The notes beneath the pieces were generated by a model, which did no database searches, had not been told where the DNA came from, and was given only the letters and a program-made list of their open reading frames with translations. The position numbers and the translations under genes are program-made. DNA of 64,000 nt from positions 62,001-126,000 of the forward strand of contig JAKOVH010000021.1 of assembly GCA_029782145.1 (NCBI GenBank), in the 5' to 3' direction. The DNA comes from Actinomycetes bacterium (lineage in GTDB: Bacteria; Actinomycetota; Acidimicrobiia; Acidimicrobiales; Acidimicrobilacustridaceae). Positions 23,664-31,465 of this stretch are shown piece after piece. Positions within the stretch are counted from its first letter, which is position 1. Each line of letters starts with the position of its first letter.

Positions 23664-24389
23664 ATGACCGACGCCGCGCCCCGCCTCTACTTCCGCCAGC
23701 TGCTCGCCGGCCGGGACATCGCCACGAACGATCCCATCGCCCGCCAGATGGTGAACTTCGTCTACCTCATCGGCGACCGGGAGACGGGCGAGGCGGTGGC
23801 CATCGACCCGGCCTACGACCCCGCGGGGATCCTCGACGTGCTGGCCGCCGACGGCATGCGCCTCACGGGCGTGCTCGCCACCCACCACCACCAGGACCAC
23901 GTCGGCGGCTCGATGATGGGCTTCGAGATCGCCGGCGTGCACGAGCTGCTGGAGCTCGCCCAGGTGCCGGTGCACGTGCAGGCCGACGAGGCGCCGCTGG
24001 TGCAGAAGGTCACCCACCTCACCGACGCCGACCTCGTGCGCCACCACAGCGGCGACATCGTCATGGTCGGCGACATCCCCATCGAGCTCGTCCACACCCC
24101 CGGCCACACGCCGGGCAGCCAGTGCTTCATGCTCGACGGCGCCCTCGTCTCGGGCGACACCCTGTTCCTCGAGGGCTGTGGCCGCACCGACCTGCCCGGC
24201 GGCGACCCAGTGGCGCTCTACCACAGCCTGACCCACACCCTGGCCAAGGTGCCCGACGACTCCATCGTGTTCCCGGGCCACCTCTACTCGGCGGCCGCGG
24301 CCGCCTCCATGGGCGACACCCGGCGGGTCAACTTCGTCTTCCGGCCCCGCAACGAGCAGGAGTGGCTGACGATGTTCGGGGCGGGCTGA
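23664..24389 (+). CDS. metallo-beta-lactamase fold hydrolase (glyoxalase II-like)
   Basis: 241 residues from ATG 23664. The metal site motif is THHHQDHVGG, with later ligands in HTPGHTPGSQCF, SGDTLFLEGCGRTDLPGG and FPGHLYS. This pattern fits glyoxalase II/persulfide-dioxygenase-like hydrolases (CGRTD is shared with ETHE1-type proteins). Substrate may be a thioester or a persulfide; the sequence alone does not decide. It is divergent from the desaturase and precedes a lipoprotein hydrolase. Confidence 0.88.
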   Translation: MTDAAPRLYFRQLLAGRDIATNDPIARQMVNFVYLIGDRETGEAVAIDPAYDPAGILDVLAADGMRLTGVLATHHHQDHVGGSMMGFEIAGVHELLELAQVPVHVQADEAPLVQKVTHLTDADLVRHHSGDIVMVGDIPIELVHTPGHTPGSQCFMLDGALVSGDTLFLEGCGRTDLPGGDPVALYHSLTHTLAKVPDDSIVFPGHLYSAAAAASMGDTRRVNFVFRPRNEQEWLTMFGAG

Positions 24390-24416
24390 CCCGGGCGCGT
24401 GCCGGCGGAGCCCGGC

Positions 24417-24458
24417 GCACCGCGGCACACCGGGGCACACCGGGGCACACCCGGGCAC
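24417..24458 (+). repeat. 10-bp tandem repeat
   Basis: About four copies of CACCGGGG-type 10-mers (unit CGGGGCACAC, last copy degenerate) lie between the metallo-hydrolase stop and the lipoprotein start at 24478. Copy number could vary. It ends 19 bp before the start codon, so it would be in or near the leader of that gene. Confidence 0.7.
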
Positions 24459-24477
24459 GGGTCACTACCGTGGGCCC

Positions 24478-25701
24478 ATGAGGAACACCGGCCCACGCGC
24501 TCGCACCCGACTGGCCGTCGTGGCGGTGCTGGTCGCCGTGCTCGGCGTCCTCGCCGGCTGCACCAGCAGCTCGTCGGACGGCGCGGCGCCGACCACCGAG
24601 GCGCCCGGGCCAACCGACTACTCGGCGCCCGGGCCCTACCCGGTCGGCACGGCCACCCTCGCCCTCGACGACGCCGCCACCCAGAAGGTCTTCCTCTACT
24701 ACCCGGCCGACCCGGCCCGCCTGGGCGAGGGCACCAAGGTCACCTCCTACAGCTCGGGCGACGCCTTCCCCGAGGCGTTCCGTGCCATCGTGCCGGCCCA
24801 GCTGGTGCAGGAGATCCCCCTCGACGCCACCCGCGACGCGCCGGTCGCCGACGGCCCGTTCCCGGTGGTCCTCTACAGCCACGGGTTCGGCAGCTACCCC
24901 GAGTACTCCGCCAACCTGCTCGCCCACCTGGCCTCGTGGGGCTTCGTCGTCGCCGCACCCGACCACGTGAGCCGCAACCTGGCGGCCGCGGCCACGAACT
25001 CCGTGCAGCAGGGCGACGCCGACGTCGCCGACCTCCGATCGACCCTCGACCTGGTCCGCCGGGAGTCCGGGGCCGGTGGCCGGGTCGCCGGAGCGGTCGA
25101 CCTCGACCACGTCGCGGCGGAGGGCCACTCCGCCGGCGGCAGCGCGGCCGCCCAGCTCGCCTACGACGACGGCATCGACACCTTCATCGGGCTGGCGCCG
25201 GCGTCACCGCTCGACCTCTCGTCGTCGGGCGGCGTCGACCAGGCCGCGCTCGACGCCGCCTACGCGCAGAAGGCGCCCCCCGCCAAGCCCTCGCTGATCA
25301 TCGCCGGCGAGCGCGACGGCGTCATCCCGCTGGCGAGCATCCGGTCGGAGTACGCCTGGCTGGCGACGCCCAAGCGCTTCGCCGTGCTGGCGAACGCCGG
25401 CCACAACGCCTTCACCGACCTGTGCGCGCCGATCCGCGCCCAGGGCGGGCTCAGCCAGCTCAGCTCGTCGTTCCCCGCCGGGGCCACCCTGTTCCGCCTC
25501 GGCGAGGACGGCTGCCTCGACGGCTACCTCGACCCGGCCACCGGCTACCGGGTGATCGACCACCTCTCGGTCGCCCAGCTCCGGTGGGTGTTCGGCCTGG
25601 ACCCCAGCGAGGCGTCGCTCGCGCCGGCCTACGTCGAGTCGCTGTTCCCGGGCGCGCTGGCGACCTACGAGTCCGATCCGCCGGTGTCGGGCCAGGGATA
25701 G
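24478..25701 (+). CDS. alpha/beta hydrolase lipoprotein (PAF-acetylhydrolase/chlorophyllase-like)
   Basis: 407 residues. The signal peptide ends in lipobox LAGC (AVLVAVLGVLAGC) with a Ser/Thr/Pro linker. Catalytic features: oxyanion segment VLYSHGFGSYPEYSAN, nucleophile elbow EGHSAGGSAAAQLAY, acid in IIAGERDGVIP and a His in NAGHNAFTD. This resembles secreted dienelactone/PAF-acetylhydrolase-type enzymes acting on short acyl esters or polyesters. Its end overlaps the convergent nitrilase gene by 37 bp. Confidence 0.88.
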   Translation: MRNTGPRARTRLAVVAVLVAVLGVLAGCTSSSSDGAAPTTEAPGPTDYSAPGPYPVGTATLALDDAATQKVFLYYPADPARLGEGTKVTSYSSGDAFPEAFRAIVPAQLVQEIPLDATRDAPVADGPFPVVLYSHGFGSYPEYSANLLAHLASWGFVVAAPDHVSRNLAAAATNSVQQGDADVADLRSTLDLVRRESGAGGRVAGAVDLDHVAAEGHSAGGSAAAQLAYDDGIDTFIGLAPASPLDLSSSGGVDQAALDAAYAQKAPPAKPSLIIAGERDGVIPLASIRSEYAWLATPKRFAVLANAGHNAFTDLCAPIRAQGGLSQLSSSFPAGATLFRLGEDGCLDGYLDPATGYRVIDHLSVAQLRWVFGLDPSEASLAPAYVESLFPGALATYESDPPVSGQG

Positions 25702-26501
25702 GCCGCGGGGCGCCGGTTGGCGAGGCTCGGCAGCCGGGCACGGACGGCGGCCAGCCAGTCGAGGTCCACCTCGGCCGTGGCGAGGCCGTCGCCGTCGTCT
25801 CCCGCGTCGGCCAGGACCCGGCCCCACGGGTCGACCACCATGGCGTGCCCGTGGCGCTCGATGCCGTCGGGGGAGGTGCCCCACTGGGCGGCGGCCACCA
25901 CGGCCACCTGGTCCTCGACGGCGCGCGCCCGCACCAGCAGCTCCCAGTGGTCGCGACCCGTGGCGCGGGTGAAGGCGGCCGGCACCGACACCACGGCGGC
26001 CCCGAGGAGCGCCTCGATCCGGTACAGCTCGGGGAAGCGCAGGTCGTAGCAGACCGTGAGACCGAGGAGCGGTCCGTGGTCACCCAGCGGGGCCACGATG
26101 GGTCCCGCCCCGGAGCTGAACGTGTCGGACTCGCGCGTGGTGGCTCCGGGGACCTCGACGTCGAAGAGGTGGACCTTGCGGTAGGCGGCCCGCAGGCCGC
26201 CGTCGGGCGCGACCAGGCACGAGGTGTTGAACAGGTGGGTGCCGTCGCGCTCCACGAAGCTGCCGGCCACGAGGTGGAGGTGGTGGCGCCTCGCATGGTG
26301 CGAGGCCCACGCCAGGGTGGGTCCGTGGAGCGGTTCGGCGGCGGCCCGCATGGCCGAGGTGCGCCCGAGCGAAGCGAACAGCTCGGGCAGGACGACCAGC
26401 TCGGCGCGCTGCCCGGCGGCGGCCTCGACGAGCTCGGCGGCGCGCCGCAGGTTCTCGTCCCGGTCGGGCCCGCACCGCATCTGCACCGCCGCCACCCTCA
26501 T
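25665..26501 (-). CDS. carbon-nitrogen hydrolase (nitrilase superfamily, Nit-like omega-amidase)
   Basis: 278 residues from ATG 26501. The Glu-Lys-Cys triad is visible: E in LVVLPELFASL, K in YRKVHLFDV and C in LTVCYDLRFPELYR. The last motif is typical of Nit1/Nit2-like and deaminated-glutathione amidases. The reaction would be hydrolysis of an amide such as an omega-amide or deaminated glutathione; the substrate is inferred from motif similarity only. It ends inside the 3' end of the convergent lipoprotein gene and follows ctaG by 23 bp on the same strand. Confidence 0.9.
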   Translation of the reverse strand: MRVAAVQMRCGPDRDENLRRAAELVEAAAGQRAELVVLPELFASLGRTSAMRAAAEPLHGPTLAWASHHARRHHLHLVAGSFVERDGTHLFNTSCLVAPDGGLRAAYRKVHLFDVEVPGATTRESDTFSSGAGPIVAPLGDHGPLLGLTVCYDLRFPELYRIEALLGAAVVSVPAAFTRATGRDHWELLVRARAVEDQVAVVAAAQWGTSPDGIERHGHAMVVDPWGRVLADAGDDGDGLATAEVDLDWLAAVRARLPSLANRRPAAYPWPDTGGSDS

Positions 26502-26524
26502 GGCGACGACGGTACCGGGGCGGC

Positions 26525-27430
26525 TCAGCTGACCGGGGTGGGGGGCACGGGTGGGGTGGCCGCGACGGGGTTGCCGTCGTCGTCGACGAGCCCGACGCGC
26601 TGCTCGGACCTCGACTGCTCGAGCGCCGACTTGATGAACACAGCCGCGATCACGCTCCAGAGGATCGGGACGTTGCCGACCTTCATGAGCGCGCCCGCCA
26701 GCTGCTGGTCGTCCTCCGGGGTCCAGTCGCCGAACCGGGGGGCCAGCTCGTAGACCCGGTAGAGCGGCACGGGGGAGAAGGTGATGAACGCGCCCGGCAG
26801 CATGGGGAACAGGCCGAAGGCGACGAAGAGGTACACGCACTTCCAGACCGGCGACTGCACGCGATCGCCCCGGAAGGGGCTGACGATGGGCAGCCAGCCG
26901 ACCATGCCGGAGACGAGCCACATGGCGTCGAGGGCGAACGAGCCGATCTGCGACGCTCGGAACGCGTCGACCACCGGAGGGATGTGGGTGAAGACCAGCA
27001 CGCCGTTGAGCAGGAGCACGGCGAACCACGGCCTGGTGCTCAAGCGGTAGGCGCCCCACCCCCGCACCCGGTCGATCATCCGGCGGGCCATCCAGTCGGG
27101 GATGCCGATGACCATCAGCGGCGCGGCGACCATCGTGTAGATGAGGTACAGGGTGGTGTGCACGCTGAGCAGGTAGCCCGATCCCAGCAGCCCGAGCGGC
27201 CAGTCGCTGGCCACCCACAGGGCGAGGGTGCCGAGCACGAACCACAGGATCGCCCGCTTGTCGCGAGAGGTCAGGCCCTCGGTGCGGGCCCGGCGACGCA
27301 TGGCGACGCCGTAGGTGCCGAGCAGCACGGCCACCATGGCCCACACCCCGACGTAGGCCTTCGGGGTCCACGTCCACGGCGCGGTGGTGCTCTGGCACCA
27401 CCAGCTCACCGCCAGCACGCGGTCGGTCAC
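26525..27430 (-). CDS. CtaG-type cytochrome c oxidase assembly membrane protein
   Basis: 301 residues from GTG 27430, overlapping the stop of the Sco1 fusion gene by 4 bp. At least seven hydrophobic segments are seen (AYVGVWAMVAVLLGTYGVAM, ILWFVLGTLALWVASDW, TLYLIYTMVAAPLMVIGIP, FAVLLLNGVLVFTHIPPVV). The family (caa3_CtaG) helps build the copper site of haem-copper oxidases. Motifs LSVHTTLYLIYTMVAAPLM and FTHIPPVVD are family-like. Coupling to a Sco1-PCuAC protein supports a role in oxidase copper loading. Confidence 0.88.
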   Translation of the reverse strand: MTDRVLAVSWWCQSTTAPWTWTPKAYVGVWAMVAVLLGTYGVAMRRRARTEGLTSRDKRAILWFVLGTLALWVASDWPLGLLGSGYLLSVHTTLYLIYTMVAAPLMVIGIPDWMARRMIDRVRGWGAYRLSTRPWFAVLLLNGVLVFTHIPPVVDAFRASQIGSFALDAMWLVSGMVGWLPIVSPFRGDRVQSPVWKCVYLFVAFGLFPMLPGAFITFSPVPLYRVYELAPRFGDWTPEDDQQLAGALMKVGNVPILWSVIAAVFIKSALEQSRSEQRVGLVDDDGNPVAATPPVPPTPVS

Positions 27431-28524
27431 GACCCACCTCCTGGAGCGTCGGCGGCCTGCGCCATGCGGCCCGCCAGGTCGTCGTAGCTGACCACGGCGG
27501 CCTGCACGGTGGTCGCCGGCGCCTCTCGGAAGTGGACCACCAGCGTGATCGTGTCGCCCTCGGCCAGCTCGCGGGTGAGGCCGCTCAACATGACGTGGTC
27601 GCCGCCGGGGGCCAGCTGCACCGTGGCGCCGGCGGGGAGGGCCAGCTCGGTGGCCTCGCGCATGGTCGTTCCGCTCGTCACGTGCAGCTCGGCGGCGGCC
27701 GCGTCGGGGGAGGTGATACCCACGATGGCGTCGTCGCCGCCGGTGTTGGTGACGCTCAGGTAGGCGGCCCCGGCGCCGCCCGTGCCGGGGGAGGCGTAAG
27801 CGGCCGTCACCCGCACGCTGCCCGCTCCGTTCCAGCCCGGCTGGGCGAGGATGCGGGGGATGTCGGCCATCCAGTCGGACTGGACGGTGCCCGCCGGGTA
27901 GCTGAGGTGCTGAAGGTCGTCCGGCGTGTAGACGTTCATGGCGGCCGAGTGGCCCACGGTGTAGCTCCCGCCGGCGTCGGGCTGCTCGGCGATGGCCACC
28001 GTGGCCCCGGCGGCCTGCTGGGCGGCGGCCAGCTGCTCCGGCGTGCCGGTCAGGCCCACGACCTTCCCCTCGAAGTGGCCCAGCCACTCCTGCAGCCGCT
28101 CCGGGGTGTCACGGCTGGGGTCGGTGGTCACGAAGACCACCTGGGCGCCCACGCCGGGCAGGTCGTGGAGGGCCTGGGTGAGGGTGGCCATGCTGATGGG
28201 GCACACGTCCGGGCAGTTCGTGTACCCGAAGAACAAGAAGGTGAGCTGGCCGGCCGTCCTGGCCGCGAAGTCGTAGGGCTGGCCGTCGGTGCCGGTGAGG
28301 GTGAACGACGGCCGGGAGCGCGCCGGCTCGACCGTCGCACCCCGCCAGGTCGGGGCGGGCGGGCGGGTGTCGCCGCCGTCGTCGCGCAGGAAGGCGATGA
28401 CGCCGACCGCCGCGACGAGCAGGGCGGCCACGGTGATCAGCGCGAACGGGCCGCGGGCGCTTCGGGGCGCAGGGGCCTCGGGGGCCCGTTCGGGGTGGGG
28501 TGGTGCGTCGATGGCCATGGTCAC
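27427..28524 (-). CDS. Sco1/SenC-PCu(A)C fusion copper chaperone
   Basis: 365 residues, GTG 28524 or ATG 28518. One N-terminal membrane anchor (GPFALITVAALLVAAVGVIAFL). Residues about 70-225 form a Sco1 thioredoxin-like domain with the copper ligands CPDVC (FFGYTNCPDVCPISM) and a distal His (VGHSAAMNVYTPD). Residues about 230-350 form a PCu(A)C domain (AAYLSVTNTGGDDAIVGITSPDA, ELHVTSGTTMREA, GGDHVMLSGL) with the H-M-H-M copper set. In most bacteria these are separate proteins that pass copper to the CuA site; here they are fused. Operon with ctaG (4-bp overlap). Confidence 0.92.
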   Translation of the reverse strand: MTMAIDAPPHPERAPEAPAPRSARGPFALITVAALLVAAVGVIAFLRDDGGDTRPPAPTWRGATVEPARSRPSFTLTGTDGQPYDFAARTAGQLTFLFFGYTNCPDVCPISMATLTQALHDLPGVGAQVVFVTTDPSRDTPERLQEWLGHFEGKVVGLTGTPEQLAAAQQAAGATVAIAEQPDAGGSYTVGHSAAMNVYTPDDLQHLSYPAGTVQSDWMADIPRILAQPGWNGAGSVRVTAAYASPGTGGAGAAYLSVTNTGGDDAIVGITSPDAAAAELHVTSGTTMREATELALPAGATVQLAPGGDHVMLSGLTRELAEGDTITLVVHFREAPATTVQAAVVSYDDLAGRMAQAADAPGGGS

Positions 28525-28581
28525 GCTCGGCGGGCGACCCCGCCGGTGCCCGGCCCAAGTCTCGCCGCCCCGTCCCCAGGA

Positions 28582-29136
28582 TCAAAGTCGGGGGCGGGCT
28601 CTCCACTCGTGACGTCCGGCTCGCACCGCGGTGGCCGACACGTGGTGGTGCGCCGGATCGGTGTCGAGAACGACCACCTCCAGCCCCGCCGGTGGGTCCG
28701 CGGCGGGATCGTCGCCGGGCACGGCCCACGGCGGGCGCGGGGCGATGGCGACCAGCGGCAGCCGTGCGAGGGCCGTGTCACGCGCCCCGACGCCGCCGTA
28801 CCAGGCCGGATCGAGCAGCTGGTGCCATTTGTCGGCGCCCACGACCACCACGTCGTACCCCTCGGCGAGGTCGGCGAGCAGGCTCCGGGGGCTGGTGCGC
28901 GCAGCCAGCCACGGGTGGGCGGCGGCGAGCCGGTGCAGCTCGGCCAGGCGGGACGCGACCGGGGTGAGGGCAGCGTCGTCCTTGCCGAGCGTGGCGAGCG
29001 AGATGGTCAGGTCGAGGCGGACCAGCCCGAGCTGGGCCACCGCCTGCTCGGCCACGTGCAGGTGGGCGACCGTCGGCGGGTCGAACGAGCCGGGGTAGAC
29101 CCCGACCGGGCGCTCGGAGGTGCCGCCTCGACCCAT
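28582..29136 (-). CDS. NadD/CoaD-like nucleotidyltransferase
   Basis: 184 residues from ATG 29136. The nucleotide-binding start GVYPGSFDPPTVAHLHVAEQA corresponds to the GxFDPxHxGH signature with Thr/Val in place of the first His, and SATAVRAG near the end replaces ISSTxIR. The enzyme would adenylate a mononucleotide such as nicotinate mononucleotide. The degenerate signature makes the exact substrate uncertain. It is 57 bp upstream of the Sco1 fusion gene on the same strand. Confidence 0.75.
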   Translation of the reverse strand: MGRGGTSERPVGVYPGSFDPPTVAHLHVAEQAVAQLGLVRLDLTISLATLGKDDAALTPVASRLAELHRLAAAHPWLAARTSPRSLLADLAEGYDVVVVGADKWHQLLDPAWYGGVGARDTALARLPLVAIAPRPPWAVPGDDPAADPPAGLEVVVLDTDPAHHHVSATAVRAGRHEWRARPRL

Positions 29137-29202
29137 GCCTTGAGGGTAGGCGTCCGTGCGGGCATGCGAGCCGGTGCCCGTCCCCGACCCCCGGTGCCCA
29201 GA

Positions 29203-29316
29203 CCCTTTCCGTGGCTCGATCGATCACCTGATGAGGTGATGGATCGAGCCAGCGATGCCGAGGTCCCTTTCCGTGGCTCGATCGATGACCTGATGAGGTG
29301 ATGGATCGAGCCAGCG
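29203..29316 (-). terminator. tandem pair of 18-bp hairpins downstream of ald
   Basis: Two 52-bp copies (29203-29254 and 29265-29316, period 62) differing at one base. Each contains an inverted repeat (arms of 18, loop of 4), one mismatch in the first copy and two in the second. They sit 49 bp beyond the ald stop and before the nucleotidyltransferase start, so they probably form a double terminator on the minus strand. No T-run is seen. Confidence 0.6.
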
Positions 29317-29364
29317 GAGGGGTGGGGGGAGCCGGGGGAGGGGTGGGGCGAGCCTGTGGAGGGG

Positions 29365-30492
29365 TCAGGGCTGGGACAGGGCGGCGTGGAGGTCGAACGG
29401 GGTGGCGGAGAGCGCCTCGGTCACCGCCGGGTTGACGACGTGGCCGCCGGCGGTGTTCACGCCGTGGGCCAGGGCGGGGTCGCGGCCGACCGCCTCGGCG
29501 GGCCCGAGGCGGGCCAGCTCGGCGAGGTAGGGGAGGGTGGCGTTGGTGAGGGCGTGGGTCGACGTGTGGGGCACCGCGCCGGGCATGTTGCCGACGGCGT
29601 AGTGGACGACGCCGTGGCGCTCGAACACCGGGTCGGCGTGGGTGGTCTCGTGCGAGGTCTCCACGCAGCCGCCCTGGTCGATGGCGATGTCGATGATGAC
29701 CGCGCCCGGCTTCATCGAGCGCACCATCTCCTCGCTCACCACGGTGGGGGCCCGACCGCCGGGCACCAGCACGGCGCCGATCACCAGGTCGGCCTCGGCC
29801 ACGGTGCGCTCGACCATGCCCCGGTTGGAGGCCAGCGTGGTGATGCGTCCCATCTGGATCTGGTCGACGTGGCGGAGCTTGTCGATGCTCTTGTCGAGCA
29901 GGTGCACCTCGGCCTCCAGGCCGGCCGCCATCCACGCCGCGTTCCACCCGACGTTGCCGGCGCCGAGCACCACGACCCGCGCCGGCTGCACCCCCGGCGC
30001 GCCGCCGAGCAGCACGCCTCGGCCTCCGTTGTGGCGCTCGAGGAAGTGGGCGCCGACCTGCACGCTCATGCGCCCGGCGACCTCGCTCATCGGTGCCAGC
30101 AGGGGCAGCGATCCGTCGGCCAGCTGGACCGTCTCGTAGCCGATGCCGGTCACCCGGTGCTCGACCAGGGCCTCGGCGACCTTCGGGTAGGCGGCCAGGT
30201 GCAGGTAGGTGAACAGCACCAGGCCGGGCCGGAAGTGGGCGAACTCCGGGGCGAGGGGCTCCTTCACCTTGCACACCAGCTGGGCCCGCTCCCACACCTC
30301 GGCGGCGTCGGTGACGATGGTGGCCCCGGCGCGCCGGTAGTCGTCGTCGGGGATGCTCGAGTCGGCGCCGGCGCCGCTCTCGATCAGGACCTCGGCGCCG
30401 ACGTGGAGCAGCTCGCGCACACCGTCGGGTGTGATCGCGACCCGGTGCTCCTCCGGCTTGATCTCCCGGGGCACGCCGACGGTCAGTGGCAT
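29365..30492 (-). CDS. ald: alanine dehydrogenase
   Basis: 375 residues from ATG 30492 ([19 protein letters not shown]); ATG 30510 would add six. The enzyme interconverts L-alanine and pyruvate with NAD. Features: Lys in [34 protein letters not shown], the Rossmann motif [24 protein letters not shown] and [24 protein letters not shown], then [23 protein letters not shown]. All are family hallmarks and the length is standard. It is divergent from the enoyl-CoA hydratase gene, with only about 100 bp between starts. Confidence 0.95.
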   Translation of the reverse strand: MPLTVGVPREIKPEEHRVAITPDGVRELLHVGAEVLIESGAGADSSIPDDDYRRAGATIVTDAAEVWERAQLVCKVKEPLAPEFAHFRPGLVLFTYLHLAAYPKVAEALVEHRVTGIGYETVQLADGSLPLLAPMSEVAGRMSVQVGAHFLERHNGGRGVLLGGAPGVQPARVVVLGAGNVGWNAAWMAAGLEAEVHLLDKSIDKLRHVDQIQMGRITTLASNRGMVERTVAEADLVIGAVLVPGGRAPTVVSEEMVRSMKPGAVIIDIAIDQGGCVETSHETTHADPVFERHGVVHYAVGNMPGAVPHTSTHALTNATLPYLAELARLGPAEAVGRDPALAHGVNTAGGHVVNPAVTEALSATPFDLHAALSQP

Positions 30493-30597
30493 CTGCGACG
30501 CTGGGCCCATCGAACGCAGGCTACGGCGTCGCCGTCGGGGCCGGGGATGTCGCCCGGTGCCGCCGGTCGAGGCGGTGGCAGGGGACAGGAGGCTGCG

Positions 30598-31359
30598 ATG
30601 ACGGCGACGTCGGAGACGGTGCACACCGAGGTGCGCGACCGGGTGCTGGTGGTGCGGATCGACCGGGAGGCGAAGCGCAACGCCATCGACCCGCCGACGA
30701 CGGCAGGGATCGGGGCCGCCCTCGACCGCCTCGACGACGACCCCGAGCTCTGGGCCGGCGTCATCACCGGCACACCCGGCGTCTTCTCGGCCGGCACCGA
30801 CCTCCGGGCCGGCATGAGCCAGACCGAGCGGGGCGGCCAGTACGGCGTGATCAAGCGCCGGCGGGCCAAGCCCCTGATCGCCGCCGTCGAGGGCTACGCC
30901 CTGGGGGGCGGCATGGAGGTGGTGCTCGCCTGCGACCTCGTCGTGGCGTCGACGACGGCCACCTTCGGCCTGCCCGAGGTGCAGCGCAGCCTGGTGGCGA
31001 CCTGCGCCGGCATGTTCCGCGCGCCGCGGGCGCTGCCGCTCAACGTGGCCCGCGAGCTGCTGCTCACCGGCGACCCCATCGACGCCGAGCGGGCCGAGCG
31101 CCTGGGCTTCGTGAACCGGCTGGTCGGGCCGGGTGAGGCGCTCGAGGAGGCCGTCGCCCTGGCCCAGCGGATCTGTCGCAACGGACCGGTGGCCGTGCGC
31201 GAGACCATGCGGGTGCTCGAGGGCCTCGTCGCCGACGACGACCGCACCGGCTGGGAGCTCACGCTGGAAGCCGAAGCGGTCATCCGCAGCTCGGCCGACA
31301 CCGTCGAGGGCGTGGACGCCTTCTTCGAGCGGCGCCAGCCCCGCTGGACCAACACCTGA
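30598..31359 (+). CDS. enoyl-CoA hydratase/isomerase family protein
   Basis: 253 residues from ATG 30598 with AGGAGG 5 bases upstream. Crotonase fold: oxyanion segments FSAGTDLRAG and GYALGGGMEVVLACDLVVAS, and the catalytic-position Glu in FGLPEVQRSL. The family hydrates enoyl-CoA or performs related CoA-ester reactions. It starts a plus-strand run with an acyl-CoA dehydrogenase, P450, CMD protein and aldehyde dehydrogenase. Confidence 0.9.
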   Translation: MTATSETVHTEVRDRVLVVRIDREAKRNAIDPPTTAGIGAALDRLDDDPELWAGVITGTPGVFSAGTDLRAGMSQTERGGQYGVIKRRRAKPLIAAVEGYALGGGMEVVLACDLVVASTTATFGLPEVQRSLVATCAGMFRAPRALPLNVARELLLTGDPIDAERAERLGFVNRLVGPGEALEEAVALAQRICRNGPVAVRETMRVLEGLVADDDRTGWELTLEAEAVIRSSADTVEGVDAFFERRQPRWTNT

Positions 31360-31465
31360 CCCTCCCGATGCGTCGCGCCGGATGCCGCTCCGGCGTGCGT
31401 TTGACGCGACGGAAGGCGCGGGTGGCATGGTGAGGGCCGCTGCCGCACACGCCAGGGGGAGATCC

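Noticed and set aside
22644-24458. A 604-residue minus-strand frame, the desaturase extended through the metallo-beta-lactamase gene.
   Set aside because: The upstream half is antisense to a gene with intact HHHQDH and CGRTD motifs; only the part after about 23645 resembles a desaturase.
24417-24458. Possible CRISPR or iteron array.
   Set aside because: The 10-bp units are directly adjacent with no spacers and there is no replication gene nearby.
29203-29316. Possible CRISPR array.
   Set aside because: Only two repeat units, the spacing sequence is 10 bp, and each unit is itself a hairpin; no cas genes.
28778-30295. A 505-residue minus-strand frame covering part of ald and the twin hairpins.
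   Set aside because: Its composition is Arg/Pro/Gly-rich and repetitive, no domain is seen, and both ald and the nucleotidyltransferase are well supported in other frames.
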